Program-made: the position numbers and the translations under genes | In this document: positions 6,401 to 13,780 of the stretch, piece after piece | How the letters are laid out: every line of letters starts with the position of its first letter | Numbering within the stretch: position 1 is the first letter of the stretch | Virus record (IMG/VR): IMGVR_UViG_3300032325_000065 | Span: 1 to 25,406 of that record | DNA: 25,406 bases | Direction: 5' to 3' (one strand) | Source of the DNA: a virus | Notes under the pieces: model-generated | Seen by the model: the letters and a program-made list of their open reading frames with translations, nothing else | Database searches by the model: none | Told to the model about the DNA's origin: nothing

Positions 6401-7871
6401 TTAAGCAGTACCTGTCAAAATACCTTGTAATGAGGCATTTGAACAAGTTAAATTTCCAGCCCAACCATACAACTTCACAATCTTTCTGTTACTTCGGCTT
6501 TCGCCTACTGACCATTTTCATGGCGAAGCAACCTCTTCGGATCACTTTCTAGGACTTCAAATTACAAGTTATATCCTAGTTCAGACTATCGCTTACCTTT
6601 TCAGGCCCATCTCACTTAGTCGTTCAGGCTGTATTTAAACTTGCCCCTTGTCGTCTGCTTCCAGACTTCCAAGTCAATCAGAGTTGGTTTATAGACACCA
6701 TTAATGCAATGTAGGTTTAGCGTCTTGGTTAATTGACTGACGTTCTCCACCAATCGGAACAAAGTTACGTTCTTTATGTGGTCTGAAGAAGATGTAATTA
6801 GTATTCAAGAGATACATATACAATGCATTTTCTTGTGAACCAATACCACCACCGAGAACCACGTCAGCAGACATACCACCACCGTAGAACTTGAGTGATG
6901 CAAATCCTGCTGCACCTTCTTCTACGCCTGCGATACGCTGAATTGCTTGTAACGATGCAACATAACGCTGGTACAAAGTGTTACCTGCAATGATTAAATC
7001 AGTCTTATCTGTACCACGAACAGACTTGATAGCAGCTTCAGTCATAGCAGCTTGGATTAACAAAGATGAGTTAGCACCTGTTGTTGATTGGTTTCTCCAG
7101 AATGTCCAGTTAGCACGATTAATGCCACCGTACGTTCCTGACGAAGGACTTGTGCTAATACAAGCCGACAATCCAGTTATGTTCTTACCCCCATTACCTG
7201 TACCGTCACCATATAAATCGGTGGAGATACGATTTAACAGACGTGCTTCAGAAACTTGCATACGACCATCTAACAAGTCGATGATTGCTTCTTTAGAACT
7301 GTTCTGCAACATTTCCAAACCACTCATTGTTACGCTATCTGCGTACTGAGTAATAGAGAACTGAGCAGCACTAATAGGACTATCAGGAGTGATGTCTAAG
7401 ACCTCATATCCTGAATAGCTGTTAGCGTTGTTTGTTGCATTCTGTTACTTCAGCTTTCGCTTACTGACCATTTCTGGCGATTCAAGTTCTTCGACTCAAA
7501 CTCTAGGACTTCTGCTAACTTTAGTTATATCCTAGTTCAGACTATCGCACCACCTTTTCAGGTGTTTTCTCGCTTAGTCGTTCAGGCTGTATTTAAACTT
7601 GCCCCTTGTTGTCCACTACTGGAGTTCCAAGTCAATCAGAGAAAATTATTCAATCTACGTTTTAATGTAGAAGGCCACCAGCAATTAATGGATCGTTATA
7701 CATAATCTCTTCCAAGATGACCGAGCCACCTGAAAAAGTGCGTACATTTCCTTTAGAGTTTAATCTCTGTAGAACTGCATTGTTTTGTGTTAAGTTATCA
7801 GCCAATACACCACTACGACTTTGGATCGTTGTAGCGATAATATCGGTGATTGCTGAGTTTGCAAATGCCAT
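6401..7871 (-). CDS. Major capsid protein, three exons interrupted by two group I introns
   Basis: Predicted join on the minus strand is exon 1 7871-7688 (184 nt), exon 2 7437-6719 (719 nt) and exon 3 6481-6401 (81 nt), together 984 nt and a 327-aa protein. The N-terminus MAFANSAITDIIATTIQSRS, the region SGLEMLQNSSKEAIIDLLDG, YGDGTGNGGKNITGL, the DLIIAGNTLYQRYV block and the C-terminus VKLYGWAGNLTCSNASLQG are characteristic of podovirus HK97-fold capsid proteins. Joining gives ...MYNDP-S-TNNANSYSGYEV... and ...SINQDA-IVKLYGWAGN..., both continuous and natural for the family. Without splicing, exon 1 would end in intron 1 after 69 residues, and exon 2 would end in intron 2 after NQDAKPTLH. RBS AAGGAAATATCATG. 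It sits directly after the scaffold gene, as expected. Confidence 0.93.
6482..6718 (-). ncRNA. Group I intron 2 in the capsid gene (237 nt, no ORF)
   Basis: Sense strand is minus. P1: exon AGACGCU (6725-6719) pairs with guide GGUGUCU (6699-6693), 7 bp, with the required U-G at the splice site (6719/6699). P3: CCAACTC (6687-6681) with GAGATGG (6613-6607), one A-A mismatch. P5: GTCTG-GAAG-CAGAC (6653-6666). P7: GACTA (6621-6617) with TAGTC (6588-6584), within the R (GAACGACTAAG) and S (GCGATAGTCTGAAC) signatures of group IA-type introns. P8: CCT-GAAA-AGG. P9: CTAGGA/TCCTAG. Near the 3' end lies a GGC-GAAA-GCC hairpin. The intron ends AACAGAAAG with terminal G at 6482. P10 candidate: guide-loop AAU with exon AUU. 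Splicing out restores the capsid frame exactly. No P2 hairpin, no endonuclease. Confidence 0.92.
7438..7687 (-). ncRNA. Group I intron 1 in the capsid gene (250 nt, no ORF)
   Basis: Sense strand is minus. P1: exon CCAU (7691-7688) pairs with guide GUGG (7678-7675), with U-G at the splice site (7688/7678). P2: TCTAC/GTAGA (7671-7667, 7658-7654), absent from intron 2. P3: TTTTCTC (7645-7639) with GAGAAAA (7571-7565), 7 perfect bp. P4 candidate ACTTG/CAAGT (7632-7628, 7601-7597). P5: TCCA-GTAG-TGGA (7612-7623). P7: GACTA (7579-7575) with TAGTC (7544-7540). P8: CACCT-GAAA-AGGTG (7551-7564). P9: CTAGGA/TCCTAG (7508-7503 region and 7535-7530). Near the 3' end AGC-GAAA-GCT (7452-7461). It ends AACAGAATG, terminal G at 7438. 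P10 candidate: guide-loop UUG with exon CAA. Contains no ORF. Confidence 0.92.
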
Positions 7872-7897
7872 GATATTTCCTTTTAAATTAAGTTAAG

Positions 7898-8905
7898 TTA
7901 AACCCGACCTTCCATTGCCTGACCAATTTGATCAGCTAACAATGAACGTCTATCTTTTGCATCGCCTTTATTCACTTGACCACTAGGTGTTGATGATCGT
8001 GGACTAATTGCTGTTGCTTTAGCTCTTGCTACTTGTTGTGCTTTAGATGCTTGTGTACTTGTTGCTCTCAGGAGTTTTTCCGTTTCCAACTTATACGCTT
8101 CATCGTTAAATCGCACAGCTTTGGCGTAAGCCGATTCTAGGTCTTGGGCTAAACCTCGCTCAAGGAGTTGAGCCATATCTTCCCTAACCATTTCAAAATG
8201 TGGAAACTTCTCCACATTACTACTGACTCGATTGATTTCATTCATCAATCGTAAATTTTCTTCTTGCTCTCGTATCTGTGACAATTGATGAACTTGTTGC
8301 TGTGTAGCTTGAAGTTGTTGCATTAATTGTGTTTGATACTGATCTTGCTCTGGCATTTGTATGCCGTTCTGATCTAATTGTATGCCATAATCTTGTGCAA
8401 GTCTATGAAACATCTGCACTTTCTCAGCGTATGGTGCTTTAGTTAACACCATGTGTGCTCGACCTAAGTTATTAATCCAAGCTACAGGATGAATATTCTG
8501 TGCTTGTAACTCAGGAATAAATGGCCCAAGTGCTTCAGTTAACTGTCTAGCATTGTCAGCTTCAGCTTTGTAAGCAGACACGCCACGCCTATACTCGTTC
8601 TCACGTTGATTGGCGTAGTCAGCAAACTTAACAAAGTCATCCTTGCTGATGGCCTCGCCTTTCTCCATCTTGTCCCAAATATCTCTGTACTCACGCTTCC
8701 ATGTAGTCGGTCTATTGACGTTAGGTTCATTTCTTTGAGCTTCTATAGGTTCTGATTCAACTTCAGGCGTTTCTTCAGTTACTTCTTTTACCTGCTCTGC
8801 TTCCTGTTCTTCAACGACTTCTTCTAAAACTTCTTCAACAGGTGCTTCTTCAGCTTGTTCAAGTGCAGCTTCTAGCATATCTCGTCTTGATTCTATTTCT
8901 TCCAT
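7898..8905 (-). CDS. Capsid scaffolding protein
   Basis: A 335-aa, highly charged, helical protein directly upstream of the capsid gene, the classic place for a scaffold. Residues 1-65 are strikingly acidic (EEVLEEVVEEQEAEQVKEV). Residues 70-110 hold a conserved-looking block (TTWKREYRDIWDKMEKG, DDFVKFADYANQRENEY). Residues 185-250 form Q-rich coiled coil (QLMQQLQATQQQVHQLSQI). The C-terminus is basic (KAQQVARAKATA then GDAKDRRSLLADQIGQAM), as in scaffolds that bind the capsid by a C-terminal helix. RBS AGGAGAATCACATG. In this family the protein fills the procapsid and is removed before DNA packaging. Confidence 0.88.
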   Translation of the reverse strand: MEEIESRRDMLEAALEQAEEAPVEEVLEEVVEEQEAEQVKEVTEETPEVESEPIEAQRNEPNVNRPTTWKREYRDIWDKMEKGEAISKDDFVKFADYANQRENEYRRGVSAYKAEADNARQLTEALGPFIPELQAQNIHPVAWINNLGRAHMVLTKAPYAEKVQMFHRLAQDYGIQLDQNGIQMPEQDQYQTQLMQQLQATQQQVHQLSQIREQEENLRLMNEINRVSSNVEKFPHFEMVREDMAQLLERGLAQDLESAYAKAVRFNDEAYKLETEKLLRATSTQASKAQQVARAKATAISPRSSTPSGQVNKGDAKDRRSLLADQIGQAMEGRV

Positions 8906-8914
8906 GTGATTCTC

Positions 8915-9310
8915 CTAGTAGTTAAGTTTTGCGTAGGTAATTTCAGCAATCTGACGTTTTCTTGCCTCTTGCTCTTTTCTGCTAAATTCGTGCTTTTTCT
9001 GCTGTGTAGGTACGTCATTGCCAATTTCTACGCAATTATTACGCTTGAGATTCTCACGATGCTTTGATCTTGACGAAATCCAAGTGCCATCTGCCATTGA
9101 GATGTGACCACTAATATCAGGTATAACGTCTGGTGCTTTTCTTGGAGTCATAGCCTGCTTGTCAGCCCATGCTTTTTCTGCCTCTTCTGAACCTAACTCA
9201 TAGTTCCAATACATGAGATATTTTTCTTTGTCAGAGAGTTGAGTTTCATCAACTTCTTGATAGTCACTTTTGCATAATGGGCAACACTTCTGCACCTTTA
9301 CTACAGCCAT
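8915..9310 (-). CDS. Small protein with N-terminal Cys motif and basic SRSKHRE motif
   Basis: A 131-aa protein, start supported by AAGGAGAAGCAATG. The N-terminus has CCPLC (residues 9-13), half of a zinc-ribbon; a later Cys in RNNCVEIGND may complete a site but no second CxxC exists, so metal binding is uncertain. Residues 70-95 contain GTWISSRSKHRENLKRN, a conserved-looking motif of phage head-module proteins of FmdB-like or zinc-ribbon appearance. The C-terminus is a basic helix (FSRKEQEARKRQIAEI). It lies between the coiled-coil protein and the scaffold. Function unknown; nucleic-acid binding is a guess from charge. Confidence 0.78.
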   Translation of the reverse strand: MAVVKVQKCCPLCKSDYQEVDETQLSDKEKYLMYWNYELGSEEAEKAWADKQAMTPRKAPDVIPDISGHISMADGTWISSRSKHRENLKRNNCVEIGNDVPTQQKKHEFSRKEQEARKRQIAEITYAKLNY

Positions 9311-9319
9311 TGCTTCTCC

Positions 9320-9793
9320 TTACATTAAAAAGATTAACGCTTCCTCATCATCCAACTCAGCTAGGCGTATATCCTCTAATGCTTGTAAGTGTGCTTGTAA
9401 TCGTGCATACTCTTGCCTATAAGCCATTGCTTGTTGGATGTTCTCCAATTGACGCTCAAGATAGCTAATAGACTGTTGCAGTTCATCGACTAACGGTATA
9501 TTAGCAATAACCTCTTGTTTTGATTGTACTTTAGATTTTTTAAACTGTATAGGTTTAGGATCAACTAAGTTTTTAATCGCTTGTTTACGACTAGCATTAG
9601 CATCCTTAATTGCTTGCTCAATTTTGCGTTGCCTTGTGGCTATCTTCTGTTGAATCTTTTGTATTCGTCTAAGTTCTTCTGCTGTGTACCATGCATCATC
9701 ACCACCTACTTTTGTATCTGTCGGTGGGGGGGGAACATATATCTGAAATGCGTTATTTTGAAACGCATTTGCTTGAAATGCTGATGCAAACAC
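9320..9793 (-). CDS. Coiled-coil head-module protein
   Basis: The start is ambiguous: GTG 9793 forms TAGTG with the stop of the fibre-like gene; TTG 9808 would add five residues and a 16-nt overlap. I prefer the coupled GTG, though neither has a clear RBS. The N-terminus shows a short repeat (AFQANAFQNNAFQIYVPPPP), a type often seen at the start of small phage virion proteins. The rest is long alpha-helix: residues 35-75 (basic, RRIQKIQQKIATRQRKIEQA) and 105-155 (QQSISYLERQLENIQQAM), an uninterrupted coiled coil. No enzyme motif. Between the fibre-like gene and the scaffold region. Function unknown. Confidence 0.78.
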   Translation of the reverse strand: MFASAFQANAFQNNAFQIYVPPPPTDTKVGGDDAWYTAEELRRIQKIQQKIATRQRKIEQAIKDANASRKQAIKNLVDPKPIQFKKSKVQSKQEVIANIPLVDELQQSISYLERQLENIQQAMAYRQEYARLQAHLQALEDIRLAELDDEEALIFLM

Positions 9794-11490
9794 TATAGGA
9801 CTACCCAACGACTGCCACTTGCCACAGTAACTGTTTGACCACTTGCTACGGTGACAGGCCCAACTGACATACCTGAGTCACCACTTGCTATCGTATAGCT
9901 TGCAGATACAGTCTTGTTATTGACTACGATGCCATTGCTTGCACGTTGTATTGGTGCAGTCTGCGTTGTGCCATCAAATGTAAAGTTAGCATTTTGGTTA
10001 GGCGTTGTTGTGCCTTGACCGTAAGGAATGTAATTAGTCGTATAAGTAAAAGCGTTGGCTTTACTGTTAAATGTAGTCCAGTCAGCACTCGTTAGATAAC
10101 CATTAACGCTTGTTGTCGCTGCTGGCATACTAATTGCAGGTGTATTGCCACCACTTGATACGACTGGTGCAGTTCCTGTAACGCTTGTGACTGTTCCTAC
10201 GTTAATTGAACCACCTAGACTTGTGCTAGTGCCATTGATTGTAATCGCTGAATTTACAAGAGCAGAATTAGGAATAGATGTAAGACTTGCACCTGAACCT
10301 ACAAAAGTAGTAGCCGTTACGGTTGTGCCTGTAATTGCTCTAGGTGTTGTTGCACCAATAGTCATGTTGTCAATTGTGCCAACATTTGTAGGTGCAATTT
10401 CAAGAGAACCTGTGCCAGTTGGCTTTATATGTACATGACCTGTACCTGTAGGACTTATATCAATTTGTGCGTTTGTACCATTTAAATTGGTAGAAACATT
10501 AATAGACATATTATCGCCACCACCTGCACCGACACTCATTTGAGTCGTGCCACCTGAGTTTTTGAGTGATAGCCCACCAGAGTTTGATGCTTGAACTATA
10601 GGCGTTGTTACGCTAGTAGATGCAGATAATGTAGTAATGCCTGTAGTTGCACCTGTATCACCTATGGTGACTACAGAGTTTTGTAGTAGTTTGCCTGTTG
10701 TGCTGTCATACCTTGCAACAGCATTGTCCGTTGCTGACGCTGGGCCAACTACATCGCCTACATGGGCATCAGTAGAAGTTATAGTAAAACTAGGATATGT
10801 GCCTGTTACAACAGTTGTACCTGCACCTGTAAGTGCGACTACTTGATCAGGTGCAGCGTTAGTAATAACACCTGTCGTATTGCTATAGCTGATGCCTGTA
10901 CCTGCACTTACTGACGCTCTTGCTCTAGCATCTGTGTAGTAAAGATTAGTACCTTCTGCTACGTTAGTAGTCGTTAGTACGACTGCACCTGTTTGACCGT
11001 TTACGCTTGTAACTGTTTCTGTATTGTCTACCTTTTGCCAGACTGAGCCATTAAATACTGCCCAATCGCCAATAAGCCAGTCGGTAATGCCATTAAGATT
11101 AGTAGAGCCAGCAACATTGACAACGTAATAGTAACCTTTAGTACCCACGCTAGAAGTAAGAGTAGGAGTATTAGTGCTTGCATCCCATGTTCCTTGATAA
11201 CTTAATGCACCCAAAACAGCAGCAGGCAATTCAGAAACAGGCACTTTTCCACCTGCGTCTAGTGTTGCTACGCCATTAGCTACGCCTTTTTGCGTTGTCG
11301 GTATGTAACCTGCGACTGTGACACCACTAATCGAACCACCTGTAATATTGACGTTATTGGCATTTTGTTCTGCCATCGTGCCAAGTCCTACTAACGTATG
11401 ATCTGCGTTCCAATTACTAGGCTGAACAACAGAAGTATCGCCAGAGTCAGGTATTGCACTTACATAAGTGTGTTTGACGGTTATAGGCAT
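9793..11490 (-). CDS. Fibre-like virion surface protein
   Basis: A 565-aa Thr/Ser/Gly/Val/Asn-rich protein, overlapping the portal stop (TAATG). Residues 1-40 (MPITVKHTYVSAIPDSGD, VVQPSNWNADHTLVG) are a conserved N-terminal anchor-like segment. Residues 75-160 contain KVPVSELPAAVLGALSYQG and DWLIGDWAVFNGSVWQKVD, a module common in tail-fibre proteins. Then SVNGQTGAVVLTTTNV and NLYYTDARARASVSAGTG, followed by repeated beta-helical or triple-beta-spiral-like strands. The C-terminal module SYTIASGDSGMSVGPVTVA ending SGSRWVVL is shared by many phage surface proteins. Its place between portal and scaffold is unusual for a tail fibre, so a head fibre or head-attached appendage is possible. Confidence 0.82.
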   Translation of the reverse strand: MPITVKHTYVSAIPDSGDTSVVQPSNWNADHTLVGLGTMAEQNANNVNITGGSISGVTVAGYIPTTQKGVANGVATLDAGGKVPVSELPAAVLGALSYQGTWDASTNTPTLTSSVGTKGYYYVVNVAGSTNLNGITDWLIGDWAVFNGSVWQKVDNTETVTSVNGQTGAVVLTTTNVAEGTNLYYTDARARASVSAGTGISYSNTTGVITNAAPDQVVALTGAGTTVVTGTYPSFTITSTDAHVGDVVGPASATDNAVARYDSTTGKLLQNSVVTIGDTGATTGITTLSASTSVTTPIVQASNSGGLSLKNSGGTTQMSVGAGGGDNMSINVSTNLNGTNAQIDISPTGTGHVHIKPTGTGSLEIAPTNVGTIDNMTIGATTPRAITGTTVTATTFVGSGASLTSIPNSALVNSAITINGTSTSLGGSINVGTVTSVTGTAPVVSSGGNTPAISMPAATTSVNGYLTSADWTTFNSKANAFTYTTNYIPYGQGTTTPNQNANFTFDGTTQTAPIQRASNGIVVNNKTVSASYTIASGDSGMSVGPVTVASGQTVTVASGSRWVVL

Positions 11491-13778
11491 TATTGAACTC
11501 CAATGATTTTACCGTCAGGGCCTCGCAATACTTGTTTAGGTTGGTTCATTTTATCAATCAAGATAGCAAGCATTTGTGTTAACTGAGCATTGCTTTCTTG
11601 CATCTGGTCAAGTGCTGGTTTTAGTGGATGATCTGCCATTTGTGAATACCCCATTTGATCTTGTAAAATTCTAGCTTGTTCAATACTCTCAATGTACGCT
11701 GCTGAACCGTCATCTAATCCTGCACCAATTCGTGCAGTTTCTAGTTTAGTCGCATTATCTAAGTATGTTACCAAGATAGCCTTATTATTTTCTGCTGTTG
11801 CCTTCAGTTTCTCAAGTTCCATCTGCATCTCAGCTTCTTTCATATTACGCTGATCTTCAAGTTCAAACTTCAGTCTGTTTTCTTGTGCCTGATACTCTTG
11901 TTTAGCCTTCTCTAACTCCATCTGCATCTGAATCTTTTGCTGTTCAAGTTGTGCATCCAACTGTGCTTGTTGTTGCTCTGCTTGCATCTTTGCTTGAGCC
12001 ATTTGCATATCGAGTTGCATCTTCTGTTGTTCAGGTGATGGTGGTTTAGGCTGTCCTTCTGCTTGTTTAGCCTGTTCTCTAAACTTATCAGCTGTTTCGT
12101 CAATAATGCCTTCCAATCCTTTGCCAGCTTTGTACGCTGTTACTGCAAATTTGACCATTTCCATGAGCATAGGTGTAAGTTCAGGTACAGATTGTGCAGC
12201 AGGAATGACTTGTTGCATAAATCCACCGATTGACTGCAAAAACTCCATGCGATTCTGCTTTTCTGCCTGTTCATCTTGGTAAATCATCGAATCAGATGTC
12301 ACTTCTATACGGAAATTCTTAGCAGGTTCGTCTTTGAGTAGTGCCAATGCTTGTGGTATGTACTGTTTATCGCTATCTGACAGTTGCATCGCACCTGAAA
12401 TCTTAATAATCGTTTCTTCTGTGAAATGATTACAAATAATTTGGGCTTTAATCTGCAATAAAGCTGTAGCAAAGTTCACTACATCGTTCTGCATCGTCTT
12501 TAAACGACCAGATGCGTTATTACTCTTGATGATTTGAGCACCCAAAGTTTCGTTGGGATCACTTTGGCCACGCTGGATGTCAGCGATGCCCATAATCTCG
12601 TAAATTTGACCTTTAACCTGATCCATTGCTGCGTAACTTGACTGTAATGCTGACGCAATAGGCTGAATGTCAACTAGATTAATTGCACCAGCCATGCCTT
12701 GCTTCTCTGCAAATGCACCCCAATTATTAATTGGCAATAGTGAATTGTTTTCGCCTTCAGTAAATAGTCTTTGTAAGCTAGGTTCTGAAGCATCGTAAAC
12801 GCCACGCACTTTTAACGCTTGGATAAAGCCATCAATTCTGTCTGCTAGTGTGTCTAATTGTCTTGCTTGGTCTTGATACAAAGCAAAGTCAGGTACAGGA
12901 ATCAATGAATCAGTCGTAATTGTTGAATATAAAGGCTTTGGACATGGCCAGAAGTTCTCTAATTTAAGAGGATCAGCCTTAGTATCAAGTATCTTACCCA
13001 TCGATTTGGATAGCCAAATAACCTCACCACTTGTCTTATCCCATATTTCGTAGATACACGCCTCAGATGCACCTTCGCCCATCTTCTCGTTAAATGTCTT
13101 AGAGTTCTCAGGCTTTGTATCAAGTGGTATTCTGCCACCTAGTTCTTCGCCAAAGCGTTCAACAAGTGCTTCTCTACCTAAATATACTTTACGCCAAACT
13201 GCTGTGACTTCTTCCCAAGTCCTAGCAATTGTATGTCCAAAGTCACGCCAATAGACATAATCGCATGGAGCACATTCGTACTCAATACGCTCTTCATCTT
13301 CTTGGTAAATACCACCTGCTGTTTCAGCATCGTCAATATCTTCTGTAATCTGAAAGCCATCATCAGGTTCGCCTTCTACTTTCTGGCCTGTAATGTGTGG
13401 TTCATATCGTACCCAAGATGTGCCACGACCACCTAAAAGTCTGTCTTGCACAGCAGATTTCATGGCACTACGGTAATCATCGTAATGCTCAATCTCGTAC
13501 TCTAAAGCACGTTCTAGCATCATAGAGGCGACTCGGCCTACTGGATCATTGTCCTTAAACCTACGAGAAACGTCAGGTCTAGGCAAACGAGCAAAGATTG
13601 CAGGTGTAATTGTCTGTACGTTTGACCACAGAATATTAAATTTAGCCGTTGGATTGTTTCTAGTGCGACTGTCATCTCTGTACTTTTTGATGATTCTGTC
13701 AGCACGTTCTTCCCAAGACTTATAGCCTCGTTCATAAGATGCGATGCAGTTGTACCAGTCTGAGTAAGTGTGTTCCAT
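11490..13778 (-). CDS. Portal protein
   Basis: A 762-aa protein directly downstream of the large terminase. Residues 1-130 (SDWYNCIASYERGYKSWEER, AKFNILWSNVQTITPAIFA, RLPRPDVSRRFKDNDP, VQDRLLGGRGTSWVRYEP) match the P22/SU10-type portal clip and wing region. The middle has LYSTITTDSLIPVPDFALYQ and GQIYEIMGIADIQRG, typical of the stem-crown part. Residues 570-690 are a long Q/E/K-rich coiled coil (KMQLDMQMAQAKMQAEQQQA), probably the C-terminal barrel helix. Twelve copies would form the DNA channel at the unique vertex. Gap of 2 nt to the terminase stop. The family has similarly long members. Confidence 0.92.
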   Translation of the reverse strand: MEHTYSDWYNCIASYERGYKSWEERADRIIKKYRDDSRTRNNPTAKFNILWSNVQTITPAIFARLPRPDVSRRFKDNDPVGRVASMMLERALEYEIEHYDDYRSAMKSAVQDRLLGGRGTSWVRYEPHITGQKVEGEPDDGFQITEDIDDAETAGGIYQEDEERIEYECAPCDYVYWRDFGHTIARTWEEVTAVWRKVYLGREALVERFGEELGGRIPLDTKPENSKTFNEKMGEGASEACIYEIWDKTSGEVIWLSKSMGKILDTKADPLKLENFWPCPKPLYSTITTDSLIPVPDFALYQDQARQLDTLADRIDGFIQALKVRGVYDASEPSLQRLFTEGENNSLLPINNWGAFAEKQGMAGAINLVDIQPIASALQSSYAAMDQVKGQIYEIMGIADIQRGQSDPNETLGAQIIKSNNASGRLKTMQNDVVNFATALLQIKAQIICNHFTEETIIKISGAMQLSDSDKQYIPQALALLKDEPAKNFRIEVTSDSMIYQDEQAEKQNRMEFLQSIGGFMQQVIPAAQSVPELTPMLMEMVKFAVTAYKAGKGLEGIIDETADKFREQAKQAEGQPKPPSPEQQKMQLDMQMAQAKMQAEQQQAQLDAQLEQQKIQMQMELEKAKQEYQAQENRLKFELEDQRNMKEAEMQMELEKLKATAENNKAILVTYLDNATKLETARIGAGLDDGSAAYIESIEQARILQDQMGYSQMADHPLKPALDQMQESNAQLTQMLAILIDKMNQPKQVLRGPDGKIIGVQ

Positions 13779-13780
13779 AT

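Noticed and set aside
6978-7349. Plus-strand ORF antisense to the capsid exon 2
   Set aside because: No RBS, improbable composition, and fully inside a recognised capsid coding sequence.
6482-7687. The repeated segment as an insertion sequence or MITE
   Set aside because: There are no terminal inverted repeats, target duplications or transposase; the sequence conservation follows RNA helices and joints.
6401-7871. Split capsid explained as frameshifts, assembly error or pseudogene
   Set aside because: The interruptions are about 240 nt each, similar in sequence, with a complete group I core and splice sites that restore the frame exactly.
10145-10846. Plus-strand ORFs antisense to the fibre-like gene
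   Set aside because: Pro/Val/Thr-rich mirror images of the Thr/Gly repeats; no RBS and wrong orientation for the operon.
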